From positions 47,967,847 to 48,031,846 of the forward strand of contig CP154954.1 of NCBI GenBank assembly GCA_039621445.1: DNA of 64,000 nucleotides, written 5' to 3'. This DNA is from Euglena gracilis. Lineage: Eukaryota > Euglenida > Euglenophyceae > Euglenales. Positions within the stretch are counted from its first letter, which is position 1. Every line of letters starts with the position of its first letter. The notes beneath the pieces were generated by a model, which searched no databases, was not told the origin of the DNA, and was given only the letters and a program-made list of their open reading frames with translations. Both the position numbers and the translations under genes were made by a program. Shown here in pieces: positions 43,201-55,200 of this stretch.

Positions 43201-46200
43201 CCCCCCACCAGCCCGCCCACACCCGTGCTTTGGTGCTTGCAGCAGGCCAGCCCCAAAACGTCGGCAAATTATTCAAGGGGGGGCAGTGCAGGACGGGGGG
43301 TTGGGGTTGCTCGAAAGAACCAGGGGAGGGAGGGATCGCCCCACCCAGCCCACCCCAACCCGCACCGGCAGCCCGCCCTCGCCAGTTTTGCCAGCGGCGA
43401 AGGGGCTCGGCTGGCCGTCGCCTCCTCCTCCAGGCGCCCCTTCTCCGCCTCCATCTCGTGCAGCTGCTCCCGCAGCGCCACCATCTCCCGCGCCACGTCC
43501 GCCCCCTGCGAGTGCGACGCTGCCAGCAGCCCCTTCAGCTCCGCCACCTGCGCCTCCACCGCCGACTGTCCCGCCGTGGCCTCCGCCAGCGCCGTGGTCA
43601 GCCGTGCACACTCCTCCCCCTGGGCCGCGAGCTGCCGTGCCATGTCCTGTGTCTGCTCCTCCGCTGCGCCGGCACCTGCCGGTCCAGCCAACCCCCCTCC
43701 CCAACCATCCTCCAAAACCCTCAACTCCCACGCGGGCACGTTGTGGTCCTCAATCTCTATAGAAGCCCGTCTCCCCACCCCCGCCGAGCCCCAGCAAACA
43801 ACCTCCCAACGACCCTGGCACTCCCACCTGTCCCACAACGCGCGAGGGCACTCCGACCCCCACCCCAACTTCCTCCCGTGGCAGCTCTGGCCGTCCCCCC
43901 GCCCCTCCCCCCTCCCCAAGCAGAAAATGTTGGGCCCTCGGCAGTGGATCACCACTCACGCATTGCGGCTAGCTGGACGGTGGGGAGTGGGTTTTGGGAC
44001 GGGCGTGGCAAGGCACCCCATCCCTGGACCAGCAGGTGGTCAACTTTCGCTCCTTCCATCGCCTCGCACAAGCGACGCTGCTCCTCCGCCGCCTGCCCCT
44101 CCACCGCCGCAAGCGTCTGCCGAGCTGCTTCCGCCGCAGCGGCCATCTGCTCCTCCAGACCCGCCAGCTTGTCGCTCAGCAGTGCTGGCAGCCGGCCCCT
44201 TCACCCTTTGCACGTCCCCCCTGCGAGGTGCTGGAACCCACCGAGGGGCCACGTGAGGGCCTGCCCACTGCCCTGAGCCTGCTTTGAGCCCCACCCTCGC
44301 TGTGACCGCCGGGGGACCCTGGGTCGCTTTTCGTTCAGGGGAAGCACCTCCCCCCCCCCACCAGCCCGCCCACACCCGTGCTTTGGTGCTTGCAGCAGGC
44401 CAGCCCCAAAACGTCGGCAAATTATTCAAGGGGGGGCAGTGCAGGACGGGGGGTTGGGGTTGCTCGAAAGAACCAGGGGAGGGAGGGATCGCCCCACCCA
44501 GCCCACCCCAACCCGCACCGGCAGCCCGCCCTCGCCAGTTTTGCCAGCGGCGAAGGGGCTCGGCTGGCCGTCGCCTCCTCCTCCAGGCGCCCCTTCTCCG
44601 CCTCCATCTCGTGCAGCTGCTCCCGCAGCGCCACCATCTCCCGCGCCACGTCCGCCCCCTGCGAGTGCGACGCTGCCAGCAGCCCCTTCAGCTCCGCCAC
44701 CTGCGCCTCCACCGCCGACTGTCCCGCCGTGGCCTCCGCCAGCGCCGTGGTCAGCCGTGCACACTCCTTCCCCTGGGCCGCGAGCTGCCGTGCCATGTCC
44801 TGTGTCTGCTCCTCCGCTGCGCCGGCACTTGCCGGTCCAGCCAACCCCCCTCCCCAACCATCCTCCAAAACCCTCAACTCCCACGCAGGCACGTTGTGGC
44901 CCTCAATCTCTGTAGAAGCCCGTCTCCCCACCCCCGCCGAGCCCCAGCAAACAACCTCCCAACGACCCTGGCACTCCCACCTGTCCCACAACGCGCGAGG
45001 GCACTCCGACCCCCACCCCCACTTCCTCCCGTGGCAGCTCTGGCCGTCCCATGCCCCCGCCCCTCCCCCCTCCCCAAGCAGAAAATGTTGGGCCCTCGGC
45101 AGTGGATCACCACTCACGCATTGCGGCTAGCTGGACGGTGGGGAGTGGGTTTTGGGACGGGCGTGGCAAGGCACCCCATCCCTGGACCAGCAGGTGGTCA
45201 ACTTTCGCTCCTTCCATCGCCTCGCACAAGCGACGCTGCTCCTCCGCCGCCTGCCCCTCCACCGCCGCAAGCGTCTGTCGAGCTGCTTCCGCCGCAGCGG
45301 CCATCTGCTCCTCCAGACCCGCCAGCTTGTCGCTCAGCAGTGCTGGCAGCCGGCCCCTTCACCCTCTGCACGTCCCCCCTGCGAGGTGCTGGAACCCACC
45401 GAGGGGCCACGTGAGGGCCTGCCCACTGCCCTGAGCCTGCTTTGAGCCCCACCCTCGCTGTGACCGCCGGGGGACCCTGGGTCGCTTTTCGTTCAGGGGA
45501 AGCACCTCCCCCCCCCACCAGCCCGCCCACACCCGTGCTTTGGTGCTTGCAGCAGGCCAGCCCCAAAACGTCGGCAAATTATTCAAGGGGGGAGCAGTGC
45601 AGGACGGGGGGTTGGGGTTGCTCGAAAGAACCAGGGGAGGGAGGGATCGCCCCACCCAGCCCACCCCAACCCGCACCGGCAGCCCGCCCTCGCCAGTTTT
45701 GCCAGCGGCGAAGGGGCTCGGCTGGCCGTCGCCTCCTCCTCCAGGCGCCCCTTCTCCGCCTCCATCTCGTGCAGCTGCTCCCGCAGCGCCACCATCTCCC
45801 GCGCCACGTCCGCCCCCTGCGAGTGCGACGCTGCCAGCAGCCCCTTCAGCTCCGCCACCTGCGCCTCCACCGCCGACTGTCCCGCCGTGGCCTCCGCCAG
45901 CGCCGTGGTCAGCCGTGCACACTCCTCCCCCTGGGCCGCAAGCTGCCGTGCCATGTCCTGTGTCTGCTCCTCCGCTGCGCCGGCACCTGCCGGTCCAGCC
46001 AACCCCCCTCCCCAACCATCCTCCAAAACCCTCAACTCCCACGCGGGCACGTTGTGGTCCTCAATCTCTATTAGAAGCCCGTCTCCCCACCCCCGCCGAG
46101 CCCCAGCAAACAACCTCCCAACGACCCTGGCACTCCCACCTGTCCCACAACGCGCGAGGGCACTCCGACCCCCACCCCAACTTCCTCCCGTGGCAGCTCT

Positions 46201-49200
46201 GGCCGTCCCATGCCCCGCCCCTCCCCCTCCCCAAGCAGAAAATGGTGGGCCCTCGGCAGTGGATCACCAGTCACGCATTGCGGCTAGCTGGACGGTGGGG
46301 AGTGGGTTTTGGGACGGGCGTGGCAAGGCACCCCATCCCTGGACCAGCAGGTGGTCAACTTTCGCTCCTTCCATCGCCTCGCACAAGCGACGCTGCTCCT
46401 CCGCCGCCTGCCCCTCCACCGCCGCAAGCGTCTGCCGAGCTGCTTCCGCCGCAGCGGCCATCTGCTCCTCCAGACCCGCCAGCTTGTCGCTCAGCAGTGC
46501 TGGCAGCCGGCCCCTTCACCCTTTGCACGTCCCCCCTGCGAGGTGCTGGAACCCACCGAGGGGCCACGTGAGGGCCTGCCCACTGCCCTGAGCCTGCTTT
46601 GAGCCCCACCCTCGCTGTGACCGCCGGGGGACCCTGGGTCGCTTTTCGTTCAGGGGAAGCACCTCCCCCCCCCCACCAGCCCGCCCACACCCGTGCTTTG
46701 GTGCTTGCAGCAGGCCAGCCCCAAAACGTCGGCAAATTATTCAAGGGGGGGCAGTGCAGGACGGGGGGTTGGGGTTGCTCGAAAGAACCAGGGGAGGGAG
46801 GGATCGCCCCACCCAGCCCACCCCAACCCGCACCGGCAGCCCGCCCTCGCCAGTTTTGCCAGCGGCGAAGGGGCTCGGCTGGCCGTCGCCTCCTCCTCCA
46901 GGCGCCCCTTCTCCGCCTCCATCTCGTGCAGCTGCTCCCGCAGCGCCACCATCTCCCGCGCCACGTCCGCCCCCTGCGAGTGCGACGCTGCCAGCAGCCC
47001 CTTCAGCTCCGCCACCTGCGCCTCCACCGCCGACTGTCCCGCCGTGGCCTCCGCCAGCGCCGTGGTCAGCCGTGCACACTCCTCCCCCTGGGCCGCGAGC
47101 TGCCGCGCCATGTCCTGTGTCTGCTCCTCCGCTGCGCCGGCACCTGCCGGTCCAGCCAACCCCCCTCCCCAACCATCCTCCAAAACCCTCAACTCCCACG
47201 CGGGCACGTTGTGGCCTCAATCACTATTAGAAGCCCGTCTCCCCACCCCGCCGAGCCCCAGCAAACAACCTCCCAACGACCCTGGCACTCCCACCTGTCC
47301 CACAACGCGCGAGGGCACTCCGACCCCCACCCCAACTTCCTCCCGTGGCAGCTCTGGCCGTCCCATGCCCCGCCCCCCCCCCCTCCCCAAGCAGAAAATG
47401 TTGGGCCCTCGGCAGTGGATCACCACTCACGCATTGCGGCTAGCTGGACGGTGGGGAGTGGGTTTTGGGACGGGCGTGGCAAGGCACCCCATCCCTGGAC
47501 CAGCAGGTGGTCAACTTTCGCTCCTTCCATCGCCTCGCACAAGCGACGCTGCTCCTCCGCCGCCTGCCCCTCCACCGCCGCAAGCGTCTGCCGAGCTGCT
47601 TCCGCCGCAGCGGCCATCTGCTCCTCCAGACCCGCCAGCTTGTCGCTCAGCAGTGCTGGCAGCCGGCCCCTTCACCCTTTGCACGTCCCCCCTGCGAGGT
47701 GCTGGAACCCACCGACCACCACGTGAGGGCCTGCCCCCTGCCCTGAGCCTGCTTTGCGCCCCACCCTTGCTGTGACCGCCGGGGGACCCTGGGTCGCTTT
47801 TCGTTCAGGGGAAGCACCTCCCCCCCCCACCAGCCCGCCCACACCCGTGCTTTGGTGCTTGCAGCAGGCCAGCCCCAAAACGTCGGCAAATTATTCAAGG
47901 GGGGGCAGTGCAGGACGGGGGGCGGGGTTGCTTCGAAAGAACCAGGGGAGGGAGGGATCGCCCCACCCAGCCCACCCCAAGGCAGCCCTCGCAGCCCGCG
48001 GCGCTTGCCACCTCCCGCCCTTCTCCTCCTCCCTCGTGCTGCTCCCGCAGCGTCCATCTCCCCCGCCCCCTGCGAGTGCGACGCTGCCACAGCCCCTTCA
48101 GCTCCTCCCACCCGCCCCCGACTGTCCCGCCTCTCCGCCCGCCTCCCCCCCTCTCCCCCGCCTCTGTCCCGCCGCCCTCCTCCGCTGCCCGGCACCTGCC
48201 GCAGCCAACCCTCCCCCCCCCCCCCTGTCTCCCTCCGCTGGGAATCTCTTGCTCCCCCCCCCCCCCCCCAACCCCATCCCAAACTCCCCCTGTCCCACGC
48301 GCGCAGAGGGCACTCCCCCCCACCCCCACACCCCGTCCACCCCCCCCCTCCCTCCCACCCACAGAATGAGGGCCCTCAGTGACCAACTTCTCCTAGCTCT
48401 GGGGCACCCCCCCCTCCCCCAGCCCGCATCTCTTCACCTCACGCATTCGCGCCCCGCCCCCCTGCCTTTCCGCTCCCCCCCCTCCCTCCACCGCCCGCCC
48501 CTCCCGCCGCAGCCGCCCTCCCCGCCTGCCCCCACCTCGCCCGACCCCCTTCACCCTTTGACCCCCCCCTGCGAGGTGCTGGAACCCACCGAGGGGCCAC
48601 TCCCCCCACTGCACCTGCTTTGAGCCCACCCTCCCCCCTGGGTCGCTTTCGTTCACCCCCACCCCCACCCCGCGCCCACACCCGTGCTTGCTTGGTCCCG
48701 CACCCAGCCCCAAAACGTCGGCAATTATTCAGCCCAGGTTTTCGAAAGAACCAAGGGGCCCCACCCAGCCCACCCCAACCCGCCCCGGCAGCCCGCCCTC
48801 GCCAGTTTTGCCAGCGCCGAAGGGGCTCGGCTGGCCGTCGCCTCCTCCTCCAGGCGCCCCTTCTCCGCCTCCATCTCGTGCAGCTGCTCCCGCAGCGCCA
48901 CCATCTCCCGCGCCACGTCCGCCCCCTGCGAGTGCGACGCTGCCAGCAGCCCCTTCAGCTCCGCCACCTGCGCCTCCACCGCCGACTGTCCCGCCGTGGC
49001 CTCCGCCAGCGCCGTGGTCAGCCGTGCACACTCCTCCCCCTGGGCCGCGAGCTGCCGTGCCATGTCCTGTGTCTGCTCCTCCGCTGCGCCGGCACCTGCC
49101 GGTCCAGCCAACCCCCCTCCCCAACCATCCTCCAAAACCCTCAACTCCCACGCGGGCACGTTGTGGTCCTCAATCTCTGTAGAAGCCCGTCTCCCCACCC

Positions 49201-52200
49201 CCGCCGAGCCCCAGCAAACAACCTCCCAACGACCCTGGCACTCCCACCTGTCCCACAACGCGCGAGGGCACTCCGACCCCCACCCCAACTTCCTCCCGTG
49301 GCAGCTCTGGCCGTCCCATGCCCCGCCCCTCCCCCTCCCCAAGCAGAAAATGGTGGGCCCTCGGCAGTGGATCACCAGTCACGCATTGCGGCTAGCTGGA
49401 CGGTGGGGAGTGGGTTTTGGGACGGGCGTGGCAAGGCACCCCATCCCTGGACCAGCAGGTGGTCAACTTTCGCTCCTTCCATCGCCTCGCACAAGCGACG
49501 CTGCTCCTCCGCCGCCCTGCCCCTCCACCGCCGCAAGCGTCTGCGAGCTGCTTCCGCCGCAGCGGCCATCTGCTCCTCCAGACCCGCCAGCTTGTCGCTC
49601 AGCAGTGCTGGCAGCCGGCCCCTTCACCCTTTGCACGTCCCCCCTGCGAGGTGCTGGAACCCACCGAGGGGCCACGTGAGGGCCTGCCCACTGCCCTGAG
49701 CCTGCTTTGAGCCCCACCCTCGCTGTGACCGCCGGGGGACCCTGGGTCGCTTTTCGTTCAGGGGAAGCACCCCCACCACCGCCCGCCCACACCCGTGCTT
49801 TGGTGCTTGCAGCAGGCCAGCCCCAAAACGTCGGCAAATTATTCAAGGGGGGGGCAGTGCCCAAAACGGACGGGGGGCGGGGGTTGTTCGAAAAGAACCA
49901 GGGGAGGGAGGGATCGCCCCACCCAGCCCACCCCAACCCGCACCGGCAGCCCGCCCTCGCCAGTTTTGCCAGCGGCGAAGGGGCTCGGCTGGCCGTCGCC
50001 TCCTCCTCCAGGCGCCCCTTCTCCGCCTCCATCTCGTGCAGCTGCTCCCGCAGCGCCACCATCTCCCGCGCCACGTCCGCCCCCTGCGAGTGCGACGCTG
50101 CCAGCAGCCCCTTCAGCTCCGCCACCTGCGCCTCCACCGCCGACTGTCCCGCCGTGGCCTCCGCCAGCGCCGTGGTCAGCCGTGCACACTCCTCCCCCTG
50201 GGCCGCGAGCGGCCGCGCCAGGTCCTGTGTCTGCTCCTCCGCAGCGCCGGCTCCTGCCGGTCCAGCAAACCCCCCTCCCCAATCGTCCTCCAAAACCGCC
50301 AACTCTGACGCGGTCACGTTGTGGCCTCAATCTCTATAGAAGCCCGTCTCCCCACCCCCGCCGAGCCCCAGCAAACAACCTCCCAACGACCCCGGCACTC
50401 CCACCTGTCCCACAACGCGCGAGGGCACTCCGACCCCCACCCCAACTTCCTCCCGTGGCAGCTCTGGCCGTCCCATGCCCCGCCCCTCCCCCTCCCCAAG
50501 CAGAAAATGGTGGGCCCTCGGCAGTGGATCACCAGTCACGCATTGCGGCTAGCTGGACGGTGGGGAGTGGGTTTTGGGACGGGCGTGGCAAGGCACCCCA
50601 TCCCTGGACCAGCAGGTGGTCAACTTTCGCTCCTTCCATCGCCTCGCACAAGCGACGCTGCTCCTCCGCCGCCTGCCCCTCCACCGCCGCAAGCGTCTGT
50701 CGAGCTGCTTCCGCCGCAGCGGCCATCTGCTCCTCCAGACCCGCCAGCTTGTCGCTCAGCAGTGCTGGCAGCCGGCCCCTTCACCCTTTGCACGTCCCCC
50801 CTGCGAGGTGCTGGAACCCACCGAGGGGCCACGTGAGGGCCTGCCCACTGCCCTGAGCCTGCTTTGAGCCCCACCCTCGCTGTGACCGCCGGGGGACCCT
50901 GGGTCGCTTTTCGTTCAGGGGAAGCACCTCCCCCCCCCCACCAGCCCGCCCACACCCGTGCTTTGGTGCTTGCAGCAGGCCAGCCCCAAAACGGGACGGG
51001 GGGTGGGGGTTGCTCAAAAGAACCAGGGGAGGGAGGGATCGCCCCACCCAGCCCACCCCAACCCGCACCGGCAGCCCGCCCTCGCCAGTTTTGCCAGCGG
51101 CGAAGGGGCTCGGCTGGCCGTCGCCTCCTCCTCCAGGCGCCCCTTCTCCGCCTCCATCTCGTGCAGCTGCTCCCGCAGCGCCACCATCTCCCGCGCCACG
51201 TCCGCCCCCTGCGAGTGCGACGCTGCCAGCAGCCCCTTCAGCTCCGCCACCTGCGCCTCCACCGCCGACTGTCCCGCCGTGGCCTCCGCCAGCGCCGTGG
51301 TCAGCCGTGCACACTCCTCCCCCTGGGCCGCGAGCTGCCGCGCCATGTCCTGTGTCTGCTCCTCCGCTGCGCCGGCACCTGCCGGTCCCGCCAAACCCCC
51401 CTCCCCAACCATCCTCCAAAACCCTCAACTCCCACGCGGGCACGTTGTGGCCCTCAATCTCTATAGAAGCCCGTCTCCCCACCCCCGCCGAGCCCCAGCA
51501 AACAACCTCCCAACGACCCCGGCACTCCCACCTGTCCCACAACGCGCGAGGGCACTCCGACCCCCACCCCAACTTCCTCCCGTGGCAGCTCTGGCCGTCC
51601 CATGCCCCCGCCCCCCCCCCCTCCCCAAGCAGAAAATGTTGGGCCTTCGGCAGTGGATCACCACTCACGCATTGCGGCTAGCTGGACAGTGGGGAGCGGG
51701 TTTTGGGACGGACGTGGCAAGGCACCCCATCTCTGGACCAGCAGGTGGTCAACTTTCGCTCCTTCCATCGCCTCGCACAAGCGACGCTGCTCCTCCGCCG
51801 CCTGCCCCTCCACCGCCGCAAGCGTCTGCCGAGCTGCTTCCGCCGCAGCGGCCATCTGCTCCTCCAGACCCGCCAGCTTGTCGCTCAGCAGTGCTGGCAG
51901 CCGGCCCCTTCACCCTCTGCACGTCCCCCCTGCGAGGTGCTGGAACCCACCGAGGGGCCACGTGAGGGCCTGCCCACTGCCCTGAGCCTGCTTTGAGCCC
52001 CACCCTCGCTGTGACCGCCGGGGGACCCTGGGTCGCTTTTCGTTCAGGGGAAGCACCCCCACCAGCCCGCCCACACCCGTGCTTTGGTGCTTGCAGCAGG
52101 CCAGCCCCAAAACGTCGGCAAATTATTCAAGGGGGGGGGCAGTGCAGGACGGGGGGCGGGGGTTGTTCGAAAGAACCAGGGGAGGGAGGGATCGCCCCAC

Positions 52201-55200
52201 CCAGCCCACCCCAACATGCACCGGCAGCCCGCCCTCGCCAGTTTTGCCAGCGGCGAAGGGGCTCGGCTGGCCGTCACCTCCTCCTCCAGGCGTCCCTTCT
52301 CCGCCTCCATCTCGTGCAGCTGCTCCCGCAGCGCCACCATCTCCCGCGCCACGTCCGCCCCCTGCGAGTGCGACGCTGCCAGCAGCCCCTTCAGCTCCGC
52401 CACCTGCGCCTCCACCGCCGACTGTCCCGCCGTGGCCTCCGCCAGCGCCGTGGTCAGCCGTGCACACTCCTCCCCCTGGGCCGCGAGCTGCCGCGCCATG
52501 TCCTGTGTCTGCTCCTCCGCTGCGCCGGCACCTGCCGGTCCCGCCAAACCCCCCTCCCCAACCATCCTCCAAAACCCTCAACTCCCACGCGGGCACGTTG
52601 TGGCCCTCAATCTCTATAGAAGCCCGTCTCCCCACCCCCGCCGAGCCCCAGCAAACAACCTCCCAACGACCCCGGCACTCCCACCTGTCCCACAACGCGC
52701 GAGGGCACTCCGACCCCCCCCCCAACTTCCTCCCGCGGCCGCTCTGGCCGTCCCCCTCCCCGCCCCCCCCCCCTCCCCAAGCAGAAAATGTTGGGCCTTC
52801 GGCAGTGGATCACCACTCACGCATTGCGGCTAGCTGGACAGTGGGGAGCGGGTTTTGGGACGGACGTGGCAAGGCACCCCATCTCTGGACCAGCAGGTGG
52901 TCAACTTTCGCTCCTTCCATCGCCACACAAGCGACGCTGCTCCTCCGCCGCCTGCCCCTCCACCGCCGCAAGCGTCTGCCGAGCTGCTTCCGCCGCAGCG
53001 GCCATCTGCTCCTCCAGACCCGCCAGCTTGTCGCTCAGCAGTGCTGGCAGCCGGCCCCTTCACCCTTTGCACGTCCCCCCTGCGAGGTGCTGGAACCCAC
53101 CGAGGGGCCACGTGAGGGCCTGCCCACTGCCCTGAGCCTGCTTTGAGCCCCACCCTTGCTGTGACCGCCGGGGGACCCTGGGTCGCTTTTTCGTTCAGGG
53201 GAACCACCCCAACCAGCCCGCCCACACCCGTGCTTTGGTGCTTGCAGCAGGCCAGCCCCAAAACGTCGGCAAATTATTCAAGGGGGGGCAGTGCAGGACG
53301 GGGGGCGGGGGTTGTTCGAAAGAACCAGGGGAGGGAGGGATCGCCCCACCCAGCCCACCCCAACATGCACCGGCAGCCCGCCCTCGCCAGTTTTGCCAGC
53401 GCCGAAGGGGCTCGGCTGGCCGTCGCCTCCTCCTCCAGGCGCCCCTTCTCCGCCTCCATCTCGTGCAGCTGCTCCCGCAGCGCCACCATCTCCCGCGCCA
53501 CGTCCGCCCCCTGCGAGTGCGACGCTGCCAGCAGCCCCTTCAGCTCCGCCACCTGCGCCTCCACCGCCGACTGTCCCGCCGTGGCCTCCGCCAGCGCCGT
53601 GGTCAGCCGTGCACACTCCTCCCCCTGGGCCGCGAGCTGCCGCGCCATGTCCTGTGTCTGCTCCTCCGCTGCACCGGCACCTGCCGGTCCAGCCAACCCC
53701 CCTCCCCAACCATCCTCCAAAGCCCTCAACTCCCACGCGGGCACGTTGTGGTCCTCAATCTCTATAGAAGCCCGTCTCCCCACCCCCGCCAAGCCCCAGC
53801 AAACAACCTCCCAACGACCCTGGCACTCCCACCTGTCCCACAACGCGCGAGGGCACTCCGACCCCCACCCCAACTTCCTCCCGTGGCAGCTCTGGCCGTC
53901 CCATGCCCCCGCCCCTCCCCCTCCCCAAGCAGAAAATGGTGGGCCCTCGGCAGTGGATCACCACTCACGCATTGCGGCTAGCTGGACGGTGGGGAGTGGG
54001 TTTTGGGACGGGCGTGGCAAGGCACCCCATCCTTGGACCAGCAGGTGGTCAACTTTCGCTCCTTCCATCGCCTCGCACAAGCGACGCTGCTCCTCCGCCG
54101 CCTGCCCCTCCACCGCCGCAAGCGTCTGCCGAGCTGCTTCCGCCGCAGCGGCCATCTGCTCCTCCAGACCCGCCAGCTTGTCGCTCAGCAGTGCTGGCAG
54201 CCGGCCCCTTCACCCTTTGCACGTCCCCCCTGCGAGGTGCTGGAACCCACCGAGGGGCCACGTGAGGGCCTGCCCACTGCCCTGAGCCTGCTTTGAGCCC
54301 CACCCTCGCTGTGACCGCCGGGGGACCCTGGGTCGCTTTTCGTTCAGGGGAAGCACCTCCCCCCCCCCCACCAGCCCGTCCACACCCGTGCTTTGGTGCT
54401 TGCAGCAGGCCAGCCCCAAAACGTCGGCAAATTATTCAAGGGGGGGCAGTGCAGGACGTGGTGTTGGGGGTGCTCTAAAGAACCAGGTGAGGGAGGGAGC
54501 GCCCCACCCAGCCCACCCCAACCCGCACTGGCAGCCCGCCCTCGCCAGTTTTGCCAGCGCCGAAGGGGCTCGGCTGGCCGTCGCCTCCTCCTCCAGGCGC
54601 CCCTTCTCCGCCTCCATCTCGTGCAGCTGCTCCCGCAGCGCCACCATCTCCCGCGCCACGTCCGCCCCCTGCGAGTGCGACGCTGCCAGCAGCCCCTTCA
54701 GCTCCGCCACCTGCGCCTCCACCGCCGACTGTCCCGCTGTGGCCTCCGCCAGCGCCGTGGTCAGCCGTGCACACTCCTCCCCCTGGGCCGCGAGCTGCCG
54801 TGCCATGTCCTGTGTCTGCTCCTCCGCTGCGCCGGCACTTGCCGGTCCAGCCAACCCCCCTCCCCAACCATCCTCCAAAGCCCTCAACTCCCACGCGGGC
54901 ACGTTGTGGCCCTCAATCTCTATAGAAGCCCGTCTCCCCACCCCCGCCGAGCCCCAGCAAACAACCTCCCAACGACCCCGGCACTCCCACCTGTCCCACA
55001 ACGCGCGAGGGCACTCCGACCCCCACCCCAACCTCCTCCCGTGGCAGCTCTGGCCATCCCATGCCCCCGCCCTCCCCTCCCCAAGCAGAAAATGGTGGGC
55101 CCTCGGCAGTGGATCACCACTCACAGATTGCGGCTAGCTGGACGGTGGGGAGTGGGTTTTGGGACGGGCGTGGCAAGGCACCCCATCCCTGGACCAGCAG

